Translations under genes and position numbers: made by a program
Notes under the pieces: model-generated
The model's input: the letters and a program-made list of their open reading frames with translations, nothing else
Told to the model about the DNA's origin: nothing
Databases searched by the model: none
Source: Gemmata massiliana
Lineage (GTDB): Bacteria > Planctomycetota > Planctomycetia > Gemmatales > Gemmataceae
Reading direction: 5' to 3'
NCBI GenBank assembly: GCA_000531095.1
Contig: HG799463.1
Location: forward strand, 184,671 to 248,670
Length of the DNA stretch: 64,000 nucleotides
Shown: positions 42,962-51,639 of the stretch, one piece after another
Numbering within the stretch: the stretch's first letter is position 1
Layout: every line of letters starts with the position of its first letter

Positions 42962-43303
42962 ATGAACGCACTCACGTTCTGGCGCAGTTTGCTCTCCAAC
43001 AACCGGACCCCGGTGTGGGCCGACACGTGGCCCGAGGACGAACTCCACTGGGCCATGCAGAACCGGCGTGTGATCGCGTTCGGGCACCCACGAGAGGGCC
43101 TCAGCGCCGAAGCGCGTATCGAGTTGATCATGGTCCCGTCCGCCTGGAACCGCGCGAATTGGCCACGGGTCGCGGCATTCTATGGGGCGCTCGCAGACAT
43201 CCCGCCGTTGCGGTGCAGCCCGGCCGAATACCACGAGATCGTTGACTCTGTTTTCACCAACGACCCGGTACTCGGGGATGAACAGCAGACCGACCGCCGG
43301 TGA
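42962..43303 (+). CDS. hypothetical protein
   Basis: 113 residues: MNALTFWRSLLSNNRTPVWAD, a central EDELHWAMQNRRVIAFGHP and a Pro/Tyr-containing end. I recognise no family. The ATG at 42962 was preferred over upstream codons, which read as Arg/Cys-rich noise. Confidence 0.5.
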   Translation: MNALTFWRSLLSNNRTPVWADTWPEDELHWAMQNRRVIAFGHPREGLSAEARIELIMVPSAWNRANWPRVAAFYGALADIPPLRCSPAEYHEIVDSVFTNDPVLGDEQQTDRR

Positions 43304-43449
43304 CCGACATGCGGCAACCGGCTCCGGTTGTTCGTGCGCCGGCGCGAGCAAGGCGGGTACGAGTGGCGCGACGATGAGACCCACGTGTGTCGGAATCCCG
43401 AGTGCGACTGGCCCGGACAAACTGAGACCTATGGGAGCAGCATGGACAA

Positions 43450-43867
43450 TAATCCTGGACTCTACTGAATTCGACCGCGACCGGACGCTGACCTTCACCT
43501 TCCGCTCGTCGATGTTCGCCAGCCACATGATGAGCGTGCGGCGGTCGATCATCACCATTGGCTGAACGCGGCCACTGGTATCGTGCGTGGAGATCTCCTC
43601 CACACACGCCCACGACTTCTTTTTCAGCTTCTGCAACTGCGCGCTGAACGCGAGGCCCATGTTTTCGCAGATCCGCCGGAGGCTCGTCTGGAACGTGCCA
43701 TCGGTGTCCCGAATGGCGTCCAGGGTGTCGGCGTGGAACTGGACCTTAACGAACGTGTTCGGGTTGGCCCCGGAGCTAACCACGTGCAATGTGATCTCGT
43801 GCGAACGGGCTTGTGGTCGGGAATCGACAGCATGACGACCGCGATTCTCGTGATAGATTCGCGCCAC
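43450..43867 (-). pseudogene. P22_AR_N-type antirepressor domain, 3' truncated
   Basis: EITLHVVSSGANPNTFVKVQF, LRRICENMGLAFSAQLQKLKKKSWACVEEISTHDTSGRVQPMV, then MIDRRTLIMWLANIDERKVKV: the N-terminal domain of phage P22-type antirepressors. After SVESRII the reading runs antisense into the gene at 42962, so the C-terminal domain is missing. It is one of several broken antirepressor-type genes here (KilA-N, P63C). Confidence 0.8.
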
Positions 43868-43942
43868 ACGGGCCGTAGCTCAGTTGCGGCAAGTCCCAAC
43901 AGAACTTTGGGCGCATATCTGTTCCTACGCGCGGTACGCTCT

Positions 43943-44635
43943 ATGTCACAGCACTGGCTATACATTCCACTGTCGGAGCACATCGACGACACGATCAAAA
44001 CGATGGAGGGTCGCTACGAGACGAAGTATGGCGAAGCCCAGGTGCTCCACTCGAACGTCGACGCGTCGGCCCCGGGCTCGTGGAAGTACATCGCCAAGGG
44101 GTTCCTCGGCGCCTTTAAGCCCCTTAAGAAGGTCAAGAACGACGACACCCTGTTGATCGGGGCGCACGGCTCCAATACCCAGAACCAGGTCGGGATCAAG
44201 ACCGGAACGGAACTGGACGGGTACACCGAGACCACGAGGGTACACAAGCACACGGGTGCGACTATCACCAACCGGGTGCCCAAGTTCAAGGACGTTTCCA
44301 CGCGGTTCACGCCCAACGACCTGGCCGGGCTCCTGCAGATGGATGGCCTGAGTCACTCGCACCGACTCATCAAGCTCAACAGTTGCTTCGCGTGCGGGGC
44401 CCTCGCCCCCGACCCGTACACCCTCGCGGATCCGTTCGCGAAGCTCCTGGCCCTGGCCCTGGGGGAGCTCAAGTACAAGAAAGTCATCGTCGGAGGGTAC
44501 ACCGGGACGCTCCAACTGATGCCCGGTTCGGTGAAGCCGAAGACGGTGGGCACCATCGACAAGTCGATCAGCCGCCCGGCAAAGGGGACACGGCGGTATT
44601 TCAATACTGATGGTGTGGAAGTCTTCGGGGTGTAA
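43943..44635 (+). CDS. putative caspase-fold (clan CD-like) protein
   Basis: 230 residues. Two separated blocks resemble the catalytic dyad of clan CD peptidases: DDTLLIGAHGSNTQNQVG (His near residue 75) and LIKLNSCFACGALAPD (Cys near 150), each after a hydrophobic strand, with VIVGGYTGTLQ as a later strand. This matches the H-G and (N/S)-C-x-A pattern of C80/clostripain-like proteases, but no family is certain. It has no signal peptide. If active it would be a cytoplasmic or injected protease. It stands alone, followed by a convergent KilA-N fragment. Confidence 0.6.
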   Translation: MSQHWLYIPLSEHIDDTIKTMEGRYETKYGEAQVLHSNVDASAPGSWKYIAKGFLGAFKPLKKVKNDDTLLIGAHGSNTQNQVGIKTGTELDGYTETTRVHKHTGATITNRVPKFKDVSTRFTPNDLAGLLQMDGLSHSHRLIKLNSCFACGALAPDPYTLADPFAKLLALALGELKYKKVIVGGYTGTLQLMPGSVKPKTVGTIDKSISRPAKGTRRYFNTDGVEVFGV

Positions 44636-44663
44636 TACCCACCGCCGCGAACTCGGCCGATTC

Positions 44664-44858
44664 TCACTGCGCGAAGTGGATCACCACGCGCGGGTGAATC
44701 CAGGTGCCGCCATTCTTTCCGCTTTTCATCTCGATCAGCGAATCGGCCGGGATTCCGGTCGATTGAGCCAGCGCCAGAATGAATCCTTTGGTGCCCTTGT
44801 TTTCGTAGTAATGACTCCACCTCTTCCCTGCGGCTTTGCACAACTCCGTCGCGTTCAC
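44664..44858 (-). pseudogene. KilA-N domain fragment
   Basis: 64 codons: MNATELCKAAGKRWSHYYENK, GFILALAQSTGIPADSLIEMK, GGTWIHPRVVIHFAQ, stop. This is the first two thirds of a KilA-N DNA-binding domain. The normal continuation (WLSP...) is cut by the stop, so it is a remnant or a very short protein. Confidence 0.8.
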
Positions 44859-44897
44859 GTAGCGGCCGCTCGCGCGCCCGGATGTTCGTGCGAGTGG

Positions 44898-45461
44898 TCA
44901 CGGCGCCTTCGATGGCGTGGGTGTGAGCGCGCCCGCCGCTTTCAAAAGTTGGGCACCCAGATCCGACCGACGAGGCGCGATCGCCGCTCGGTAGTCGGCC
45001 TCGATTGCGTCAGGGTATATCAGCAGATTCGACCGACCAGCCGCCAGCCGTTCCTCACCCTCGATGATGAGCCGGTCGTATTCCCCGAGGCGGTGTTCAC
45101 GTAAGTGTCGGACATCTTCGCGCGCCTTCTCGATCAGGACCGCTTGTTGGTTCAGCGACTCTTCAACCTGTTTACGTCGCCGCTCCGCGTCATTCCGATC
45201 GCCGCCGTTATCGTGGGTGGTGAGTGCGTGTGCCCGAGTAGCAAATCGATGCTGCTCTGCGGCTTGGGCCACGTCGCGCTCGAGATCGTCCGCGAGTTGG
45301 GCCAGGGCCGCGCGACGGCTCTTGAGCCACGCGAGTTGGTCCTGGAGCGTGGGCGCAGGCTCTTCGGCTTTTGGGGTGGGAGCAGACGGGGCTTCTTCCG
45401 GTAAAGGCGAACCGCAGCCCATTCCAAGCACGAATAAGACCGGTACGAGCGCTGTTCGCAT
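44898..45461 (-). CDS. lipoprotein with coiled-coil domain
   Basis: 187 residues. MRTALVPVLFVLGMGCGS is a lipoprotein signal peptide with lipobox LGMGC. A Pro/Glu-rich linker (APSAPTPKAEEPAPT) leads to a long charged coiled coil (LAWLKSRRAALAQLADDLERDVAQAAEQ ... KAREDVRHLREHRLGEYDRL). Likely membrane-tethered outside the cytoplasm, and perhaps a phage spanin-like or cell-envelope spacer protein; that is inference only. ATG 45461 is the start that gives the signal peptide. Confidence 0.7.
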   Translation of the reverse strand: MRTALVPVLFVLGMGCGSPLPEEAPSAPTPKAEEPAPTLQDQLAWLKSRRAALAQLADDLERDVAQAAEQHRFATRAHALTTHDNGGDRNDAERRRKQVEESLNQQAVLIEKAREDVRHLREHRLGEYDRLIIEGEERLAAGRSNLLIYPDAIEADYRAAIAPRRSDLGAQLLKAAGALTPTPSKAP

Positions 45462-45659
45462 GTGGTGGTACCACGAGTACTGGAACGGCCCCAAGATACC
45501 ACACCAACCGGGTTAACCTCGGTTAACAAAACTTGTTGCGACCTTAACATCGCTCAACACGGCTCAACATTTCGCTTAGCAGACCTTAGCCAGGCTTAGC
45601 CTCTCCAACTCCGCTCGCGAAGTGAACACGTCTTTGTCCGCCGTCCGGTCCACCCAGCA

Positions 45660-46514
45660 TCAGCCGGTCACGGTGTCGTCTCCAACTGCGGCGTCCGCGA
45701 TCGCGTAACTCGTGCCGTCGCGTTTGGTTAGTACGGCTACGGGCTGCAGCCGACCTGCCGCTTCGAGTTCTTTTCGCGCCCGTCGCACCAGTTCGTCGGA
45801 TACGCCAAGGCGCTCCGCAATTACGCAATTGTTGTCGGTCGGCGACTCCAACAGCGCCCGCTCAGCCTGTTCGCGCTTTGTTAAGGTCGTGTTGGTGTTG
45901 GGGGTGACGGGTGCGGTTGTTTCTTCACCGGGAACTGCAGGACTGGGGATGATCGTTTCGGGCACGACAACGTTGATCGCGAACTCCAACACTTCCGGCG
46001 CAGGTGCGCTAACGTTGGAGATGACCGGTATGCCGGGGACTTCAGCCTCCAGCGCACTGTTGGAAGTGGTCGAGCCGGGTGACACGAGTACCTCCAACTC
46101 TTCCTCCATCTTCTTCAAGAACCCCCAAACCGCGAGTTCGTCTGGTGTCAGCAGATCGCCGCTGTAATCGCCCGATCGAACTTTCGCGAGGTACTTACGC
46201 CCGACACCGTACTCGAACTCTTTTGCCGCATACGGCAGCGACGGCGGGTTGGCCGGGTCGTGTTCGGCTGGAACTACTTCGCCTTTGCGGCGCGCGATCT
46301 CGGTCCTCACCCAACACAGGTGCGCCCACACGCCGACCTCGTCGGGCGCGAGCAAGTCCCCGCCGACAGCCACACCGTTGTCTCGCACTTTCGTGGGGCG
46401 ATGGACGGTGGCGCTCCCATAGCCGTAGGCAAACGTCTCCACACGGTACGGGAGAGCAGGCGCGCTCGGAGGCGGGGCGGCAACGCGAATGGTGCGATCG
46501 ATGACCTGAAGCAT
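45660..46514 (-). CDS. hypothetical protein with C-terminal HTH
   Basis: 284 residues. Two related N-terminal motifs, YRVETFAYGYGSATVHRPTKV...GGDLLAPDEVGVWAHL and YAAKEFEYGVGRKYLAKV...SGDLLTPDELAVWGFL, show an internal duplication. A Pro/Val/Thr-rich linker follows, then EQAERALLESPTDNNCVIAERLGVSDELVRRARKELEAAGRL, a clear helix-turn-helix of phage replication-initiator style. GGAG precedes the ATG. It lies just downstream, on the same strand, of the replication genes. Confidence 0.65.
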   Translation of the reverse strand: MLQVIDRTIRVAAPPPSAPALPYRVETFAYGYGSATVHRPTKVRDNGVAVGGDLLAPDEVGVWAHLCWVRTEIARRKGEVVPAEHDPANPPSLPYAAKEFEYGVGRKYLAKVRSGDYSGDLLTPDELAVWGFLKKMEEELEVLVSPGSTTSNSALEAEVPGIPVISNVSAPAPEVLEFAINVVVPETIIPSPAVPGEETTAPVTPNTNTTLTKREQAERALLESPTDNNCVIAERLGVSDELVRRARKELEAAGRLQPVAVLTKRDGTSYAIADAAVGDDTVTG

Positions 46515-46580
46515 GGCGGACGTCTCCAACTGGCGTGAAAGGCGGCGCATGTTGTGAAGTGCGCCGCGACTGGTAATCGA

Positions 46581-46799
46581 TCAGGACTTCTTCGTCGCGG
46601 CGCAGGCCGCCTCGATGAACGTGCGCGCCAAGGCCTCGGTTTCGAAGTGTAGCGCGACCACACGCTGGCGACCGATGCCGTGCGAATCGCCATCGGGAAA
46701 TCGCACTTCAGCCGTCGTCGCCGGGGCGATCGCGGCGCCCAGCGCGTCCAGTACTACCATGCGCTGCGCGAGCGCGGCGAGGTCTGCAATCGAAGCCAT
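46581..46799 (-). CDS. small hypothetical protein
   Basis: 72 residues: MASIADLAALAQRMVVLDALG then PDGDSHGIGRQRVVALHFETEALARTFIEA. No family is recognised. It shares the leader GTTGGAGACG with the next gene (45660-46514), so the two probably have the same translation signal and form one operon. Confidence 0.5.
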   Translation of the reverse strand: MASIADLAALAQRMVVLDALGAAIAPATTAEVRFPDGDSHGIGRQRVVALHFETEALARTFIEAACAATKKS

Positions 46800-47029
46800 A
46801 ACGTCGTCTCCAACACGATGAACATGAACAGTGTGTGAACAACAACCACGTCTCGAAGTCTGACTGCTACCCACGTCAGAAATCTGCCGAGTCTGGCACG
46901 GGATTTCAGCGGCTACCCGTTGGGCACTGTGGCCGAGTCGTTACAACCGGAACTCGGGAGGTCGATTCAGTGCACGCAGCGCGCAAAACGGATTGCGTCT
47001 GGCACGCATCTTTCGCCAGTTCCACGTCT

Positions 47030-48373
47030 TCAGCACCCGACGGCCGCGTTTTCAAATCGGACCACGGGCCGGCGATAGGCGAGCGTCACTTTGCCGGTGG
47101 CCCCGTGACGATTTTTTCGCACGTGTGCTTCGACGCGCAGCAACTCGGCATCGTCGTCTTGACCGGGCGGAACGTGCAACATGATCACGGTGTCCGCGTC
47201 CTGTTCGATCGCGCCAGACTCGCGCAGGTCTGATAAGCGCGGGGCACCGTCCGGGCGCCCCTCGATCGCCCGGTTCAGTTGACACGGGGTCAGGATCGGA
47301 ATGCCGCACTGGCGCGCGATCAACTTCAGGTCGCGCGAATCCTGCCCGACTTGCTGCACGCGGTTCGCGCGCCGGTCGGCCGGCTGCAGCAACTGCAAGT
47401 AATCCAGCGCCGCGAGCTTTACCCCGTGGCGGCGGACCATCGTTCGCACCGTTGCGCCGAACTGTGCCGTGGTAATCGAGGGCCGGTCGTCAACGAACAG
47501 CTCCGCGCCGCCGTAACCGGTTGTCCCCGTGACCGCGGCCAGCTTCGTGACGTCGTCTCGGTCCAGCCGACCCGAGCGGATGCGGTTCAAGCGCACGCTC
47601 GCACCCATCGCGAGGAGGCGCTCCCCGATCTCCTGGCGGGGCATCTCCAAACTCGCCAGGAACGTCGGGCCGGTGGACCGCGCGATCGCGCTGAGCATGG
47701 CCAGGAGCCACGCCGTTTTCCCGACCGCGGGCCGGGCCCCGACAACGATCAGTTGACCGGGACGGAACCCGCCGATGAGTGCATCGAGCAGATCGAACCC
47801 GGACGACACGCCGATCCGACCGGTCGGATCGGCGTGTCGGGCCTCGACTTCGGCAAGCGTCTCGTGCAACAGGTCGTTGAGAGGCACCACAGAACTAGAC
47901 CGACCGGCAGCGGCCTCGAGCAGATCCTGAATGCGCCCCGAGGCCTGGGCAAGAGCCTCTTCCGCATTGCCCACGGGCGGGGCCTCCGTGTCGCGCAAGA
48001 TGACCTGGGCCGCGTGCCAGAGTCGGCGCCGCAGCGCGGCCTCACGGACCTGGAGCGCGTAATAGTCTACGTTCGCGCCGCTGGGCACCTCGGTGAACAA
48101 GTCCGACAGCCACAGCCCCGGGTGCGGCCCGAGGTCCGCGGCCTGCCCGCGCCGCACGAGCACTTCGTACACGTCCTGGGGGCCGCCCGGCTGAGCTCGG
48201 TTGTGCAAGTCTTGGCACGTCGCGAACACGAGCCGGTACGTGTGGTGGTAGAAATCGTCCGCGCCACCGATGTGCCGGAGCGCCGCGTCGACGGCGAGGT
48301 CCGGATCACGGAGCACGGCTCCGGCCAATTGGCGTTCCGCGTTCTCGGGGCGCAGGTGCTCAGGCGGCATCAT
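47030..48373 (-). CDS. DnaB-type replicative helicase
   Basis: 447 residues. The N-terminal helical DnaB domain (residues 8-110: ENAERQLAGAVLRDPDLAVDAALRHI) is followed by a RecA-like core: Walker A VVGARPAVGKTAW at about 212-220, Walker B AALDYLQLL near 315, then CQLNRAIEGR and SGAIEQDADTVIML, the DnaB4 signature. It is typical of phage- or plasmid-encoded hexameric 5'-3' helicases that ride the replication fork. Its start overlaps the end of the replication protein gene upstream (48360), so they are coupled. Confidence 0.93.
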   Translation of the reverse strand: MMPPEHLRPENAERQLAGAVLRDPDLAVDAALRHIGGADDFYHHTYRLVFATCQDLHNRAQPGGPQDVYEVLVRRGQAADLGPHPGLWLSDLFTEVPSGANVDYYALQVREAALRRRLWHAAQVILRDTEAPPVGNAEEALAQASGRIQDLLEAAAGRSSSVVPLNDLLHETLAEVEARHADPTGRIGVSSGFDLLDALIGGFRPGQLIVVGARPAVGKTAWLLAMLSAIARSTGPTFLASLEMPRQEIGERLLAMGASVRLNRIRSGRLDRDDVTKLAAVTGTTGYGGAELFVDDRPSITTAQFGATVRTMVRRHGVKLAALDYLQLLQPADRRANRVQQVGQDSRDLKLIARQCGIPILTPCQLNRAIEGRPDGAPRLSDLRESGAIEQDADTVIMLHVPPGQDDDAELLRVEAHVRKNRHGATGKVTLAYRRPVVRFENAAVGC

Positions 48374-49355
48374 GGATCGATCCTCCGAATCGGCGCTCGG
48401 CTTCTTCGCGCGTGATGGACTCGTTGCGCACTAGGCTCAGGAGCTCTTGGCGCAACTCTTCGCGTGCGGTTGCGGAATCGCCCCCCGGAGCGAACAGCTT
48501 CAGGCCCGCACCGTCTTCCCAGCGCCGCGCATTGAGCCACGGCCCCGGTTGCTTCCAGTGTTTCCACCCGGGTTTGGCGAGTTTGTATTGTTCGACGCCA
48601 GCGATGATCTTCGCGGCGAGTTCGACATCGGGGTTGAGCTTCTGCCATGCCTTCCAAGCCGCGGGTCGATCTTCCTTGAGCGGGTAGACCGTGTAGAACG
48701 CGCAAAACTGCTCGTCGTGTTCGCCGGGCAGCGACTTGGTGCCGCGCCCGGTTTTGCGGGCTTGCGACCGCGAATCGGACTTCTGGTTCTGCCTCGGAGG
48801 TGTTTGGGGAACCGATTGATCACACGCACTCGGAACTGCACCAGCAGTTCCGGTATTTAGTTCTTGTTCTTGTTCTTGCTCTTGTTCTTGTTCTTGCTCT
48901 TGGCTTCGGAGGGGCTTGGAAGCCCCTTCGGAGGGGCTTAGGTCCGGAAGATGGAAGTGATCCTTGTATTTGGCGTAGAAGTCCAAGTAAAAGCGGCACT
49001 TGCGGTGTGTCTCCAGTTCGCGGAGCACCGCCTTATGCCGATTGTCTTTCGGCGAAACGATCTCTCCGAGCTGGAACCGGGCCATTTCGGGCACCCAAAC
49101 CGTCTCAGTGTCCTCGTCGTAGTGGGCAAACCCCACTTCAGAGAGGCTCCGAAGGGCCTTCATAGCCCCTTCGGAGGGGAGCCCGGTTTCGTGAGCGAAC
49201 GTGGGGATTGGTAGGTAATACATCCCGGTCATCCCCGCGCCCGGCGCGGTGATCAGGTACAGCGCCGCGACCTGCACCTCGGGCCCGAGCTTGCGCAGTT
49301 TGCGCCCGGTGTCCCCGATCCAAAACGATGGCGATATCTTTGCGTAATCACGCAC
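48360..49355 (-). CDS. phage-type replication initiation / helicase loader protein
   Basis: 331 residues. It begins VRDYAKISPSFWIGDTGRKLRKLGPEVQVAALYLIT, a common start of phage replication proteins, has a winged-helix-like region (LPSEGAMKALRSLSEVGFAHYDE), a tract of seven alternating Gln-Glu pairs (near residues 165-180, coded by a 6-bp repeat at 48861-48902), and ends with a DnaD/DnaT-like helical segment (WKAWQKLNPDVELAAKIIAGVEQYKLAKPGWKHWK). The GTG at 49355 has GAGG upstream and overlaps the stop of the upstream gene; its own end overlaps the helicase start. Confidence 0.75.
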   Translation of the reverse strand: MRDYAKISPSFWIGDTGRKLRKLGPEVQVAALYLITAPGAGMTGMYYLPIPTFAHETGLPSEGAMKALRSLSEVGFAHYDEDTETVWVPEMARFQLGEIVSPKDNRHKAVLRELETHRKCRFYLDFYAKYKDHFHLPDLSPSEGASKPLRSQEQEQEQEQEQEQELNTGTAGAVPSACDQSVPQTPPRQNQKSDSRSQARKTGRGTKSLPGEHDEQFCAFYTVYPLKEDRPAAWKAWQKLNPDVELAAKIIAGVEQYKLAKPGWKHWKQPGPWLNARRWEDGAGLKLFAPGGDSATAREELRQELLSLVRNESITREEAERRFGGSIHDAA

Positions 49356-49668
49356 GATCTCGCCCTCCGACTTCAGCCTCGAGTACGGCGAGACGCAGCA
49401 TCGCCTCATTCAGCGCGAGTTCGATGTCCGATACGCGGTTGCGCAAGCGCTGCTTGTGGCACGAGTAGCCGGGCGTGACGCCAGCGTTGCATCCTTGTGG
49501 GCCAGGCAGGGTCGGCTGCCAGTCGCCACGGGACCGTGGGCGCCAACCGAGAAATGGCACGAGCACCAGGTCCGGATCACCGGTGGTGACGGGCGCGCAG
49601 GCATCGGTCGAGGGAGTCGACGGAGCGAGCGAATTACCGGTATTGTCCTCGGGCGCATCTGTCGACAT
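49348..49668 (-). CDS. hypothetical protein of the replication operon
   Basis: 106 residues: Ser/Thr/Pro-rich start, TPGYSCHKQRLRNRVSDIELALNEAMLRLAVLEAEVGG as a helical end. No family is recognised. It shares 8 bases with the replication gene that follows, so the three genes 49348, 48360 and 47030 form one coupled operon. Confidence 0.55.
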   Translation of the reverse strand: MSTDAPEDNTGNSLAPSTPSTDACAPVTTGDPDLVLVPFLGWRPRSRGDWQPTLPGPQGCNAGVTPGYSCHKQRLRNRVSDIELALNEAMLRLAVLEAEVGGRDRA

Positions 49669-49750
49669 AGTTACTACACCTCAGCTGTACCAGGCTGCGG
49701 AACGGGGTTGACCTACGGCCGGGCGTGACCAGCGCCCGGCCGTGTTCTTT

Positions 49751-49978
49751 TCACCCCACCGCCTCCGTGTTCGATCGGTAGTACCGGTGCTCCGCGCAGA
49801 CGCGCCGGATCTCGTTCAGGTCCGCGGCCGCGAACAGGCGGATGTGACCCGCGCGCTGGTGCGGGATTACTTCACGGCGCGCCAAGCGGTCGATGTGGTG
49901 GCGCTGCACCCCACCCCCGATCGCGACTGCCACGGCCCCGGATGTCATCAGCTCTATTAGCGTCGTGTTGGCGCTCAT
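49751..49978 (-). CDS. small HTH protein (MerR/excisionase-like)
   Basis: 75 residues. AIGGGVQRHHIDRLARREVIPHQRAGHIRLFAAADLNEIRRVC is a winged HTH of the MerR/helix_turn_helix_17 kind. TGGAGG lies before two adjacent ATG codons; 49978 has the better spacing, 49981 is the alternative. It heads the leftward replication operon and is a likely regulator of it or an excisionase. Confidence 0.7.
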   Translation of the reverse strand: MSANTTLIELMTSGAVAVAIGGGVQRHHIDRLARREVIPHQRAGHIRLFAAADLNEIRRVCAEHRYYRSNTEAVG

Positions 49979-50166
49979 CATGACCTCCATTAGCACCGGT
50001 CCTCGTTGCCCGGTTCACAGTAGACACCCTACCCGTAACGCACCGCGGCCCTAAGTTTGGGCCGCGTTCTCGCGGTCCCGCGCGCTGTACTTTCATTGGG
50101 CGCGAGAACTTCTTGCGCAGCGCGGATCATTGAGATTTGTGATCGATTTTTTCTAAGTGGAGGCGA

Positions 50167-50418
50167 TTAGCCCCCAAAGACTAAGCCTTGGGCCAGCAAC
50201 TTCCGAAGTGCATTTCTGGCGATGAGCCGCCGTTTGCCCATCTTCAAAAAGGGCAGTTCGCCTTTCCCCATTCGCCGATACAGTTCCGTTCGGGTCAGCC
50301 CACTGAATTTCGTGGCTTCCGCAATAGTTAGTGCGCCGTCGGCAACGAGCTGATTTGCTTGATCGTCGCTGATACCTTGTTTCCGATCAGCATCCATTTC
50401 TTGGCTCTCCTTTTCCAA
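50167..50418 (-). CDS. AlpA/excisionase-family HTH protein
   Basis: 83 residues. ALTIAEATKFSGLTRTELYRRMGKGELPFLKMGKRRLIARNALRKLLA is a classic excisionase-type winged HTH with the K-x-G-x-R-R-L-I wing. It is encoded divergently from the 50503 gene and about 1.2 kb from the integrase, as expected of the recombination directionality factor of this element. ATG 50397 is an alternative start. Confidence 0.8.
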   Translation of the reverse strand: MEKESQEMDADRKQGISDDQANQLVADGALTIAEATKFSGLTRTELYRRMGKGELPFLKMGKRRLIARNALRKLLAQGLVFGG

Positions 50419-50502
50419 TGGACACCCTCAGACACTATGGTACGATATCCCACAATCCCTAACGCATCTCGTTAGTTTACCGTAAGTCAAGTAATTTTTC
50501 GT

Positions 50503-51621
50503 ATGGTCACTGCTCCCAACAACTTCGGATATGAGGCACTAGTCAGTTCCACTGGCTACCGATGGTTAACGTTGAAAGAATTGGGAACCAAGGAACGAAT
50601 CAATGGCGATCCTGGGCCGTTTCTGATCGAGAATCGTGCCCCAGGAACAATGTCACAACGGATTCGTAGGCATCCAGGGGCCAATCCCGTTCTCTTCCTT
50701 GCGTTCTCCGACCTCGACACCAACAATCTCGCTTCTTTGGCATGGTTCGCAGGCGAGTACGGCCCGTTGGGTTACAAGGAGTTTTGTAAAGAGGTGGACT
50801 GGTCGCGCCAGCCGGCCGAAGTGGAGTTGCAGCGCTGGGCTTTAGGAATGACTACTTTTCTCACGCACCGCGCGCGCGATGTAGGGCACAAGGGCCGACT
50901 TACAGATCCAGTATTCCAACCTCTCTGGGCACAGGCTACGACGATCGAGAGCTACTCGATTTGGGTGCACAGCATAGCCGAAATGCGCGCGGCCTCGGTG
51001 GTCCTTGAGATGGTACGTGCGGGTGATGCGGAAGAGTTGCGCGAGCTTTTTCGCTGGGGGAAGTTCACTCCGGACGAAGAGGCTACGGGCTGGGTCTTCG
51101 ATACCCGTCCTGAACTCCCGGTTCAAGGGCGCACCACGGTCAGTGTGCGTCGTTGCATTCAGTCCAATCCCACACTTACTCCATTTACCCCAATAGAGAC
51201 GGTCGCTCTTACATACTTAACCACTGAAGTATCAAGCCAACTTGAGCGCCGCGTAAATCCCGTTCTCACGCTTACGGCCGACGGGCGCGTGACCGAGCTG
51301 CTCCGATCCGAAACGCTGTCCACGATGATGTGGACACAGTTGTTTACCGCGATTAGTGAAGGGACCGATCACAAAAAGTGCCCCGCACCCGGGTGCGGCG
51401 TGTGGTTCGAGATCGGCGGGCGCGCGGGTAAAACCGTTCGTCGAGTCTATTGCTCGGATAAATGCCGAGTGCGCGCCTGTGAATCGCGGCGGGTCCAGGC
51501 CATTCAGCTGTCAAGCGAGGGGCTTGCCGTGAAAGAGATCGTTGATCGATTTCACACTGAGGGTCACGAGACCGACGCCAAGACTGTTCAGAAATGGATT
51601 AAGTCCGGGAAGAAGAAGTAA
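50503..51621 (+). CDS. zinc-finger (CGNR-like) protein with C-terminal HTH
   Basis: 372 residues. The N-terminal 290 are not recognised. Near residue 295 is CPAPGCGVWFEIGGRAGKTVRRVYCSDKCRVRAC, a four-to-five-cysteine knuckle like the CGNR zinc finger, followed by AIQLSSEGLAVKEIVDRFHTEGHETDAKTVQKWIKSGKKK, a resolvase-like HTH. CGNR proteins are transcription regulators. The gene is 18 bases upstream of the integrase in the same direction, so it probably is co-transcribed with it and may control it. Confidence 0.65.
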   Translation: MVTAPNNFGYEALVSSTGYRWLTLKELGTKERINGDPGPFLIENRAPGTMSQRIRRHPGANPVLFLAFSDLDTNNLASLAWFAGEYGPLGYKEFCKEVDWSRQPAEVELQRWALGMTTFLTHRARDVGHKGRLTDPVFQPLWAQATTIESYSIWVHSIAEMRAASVVLEMVRAGDAEELRELFRWGKFTPDEEATGWVFDTRPELPVQGRTTVSVRRCIQSNPTLTPFTPIETVALTYLTTEVSSQLERRVNPVLTLTADGRVTELLRSETLSTMMWTQLFTAISEGTDHKKCPAPGCGVWFEIGGRAGKTVRRVYCSDKCRVRACESRRVQAIQLSSEGLAVKEIVDRFHTEGHETDAKTVQKWIKSGKKK

Positions 51622-51639
51622 CCTTTTCCAGGATCATTT

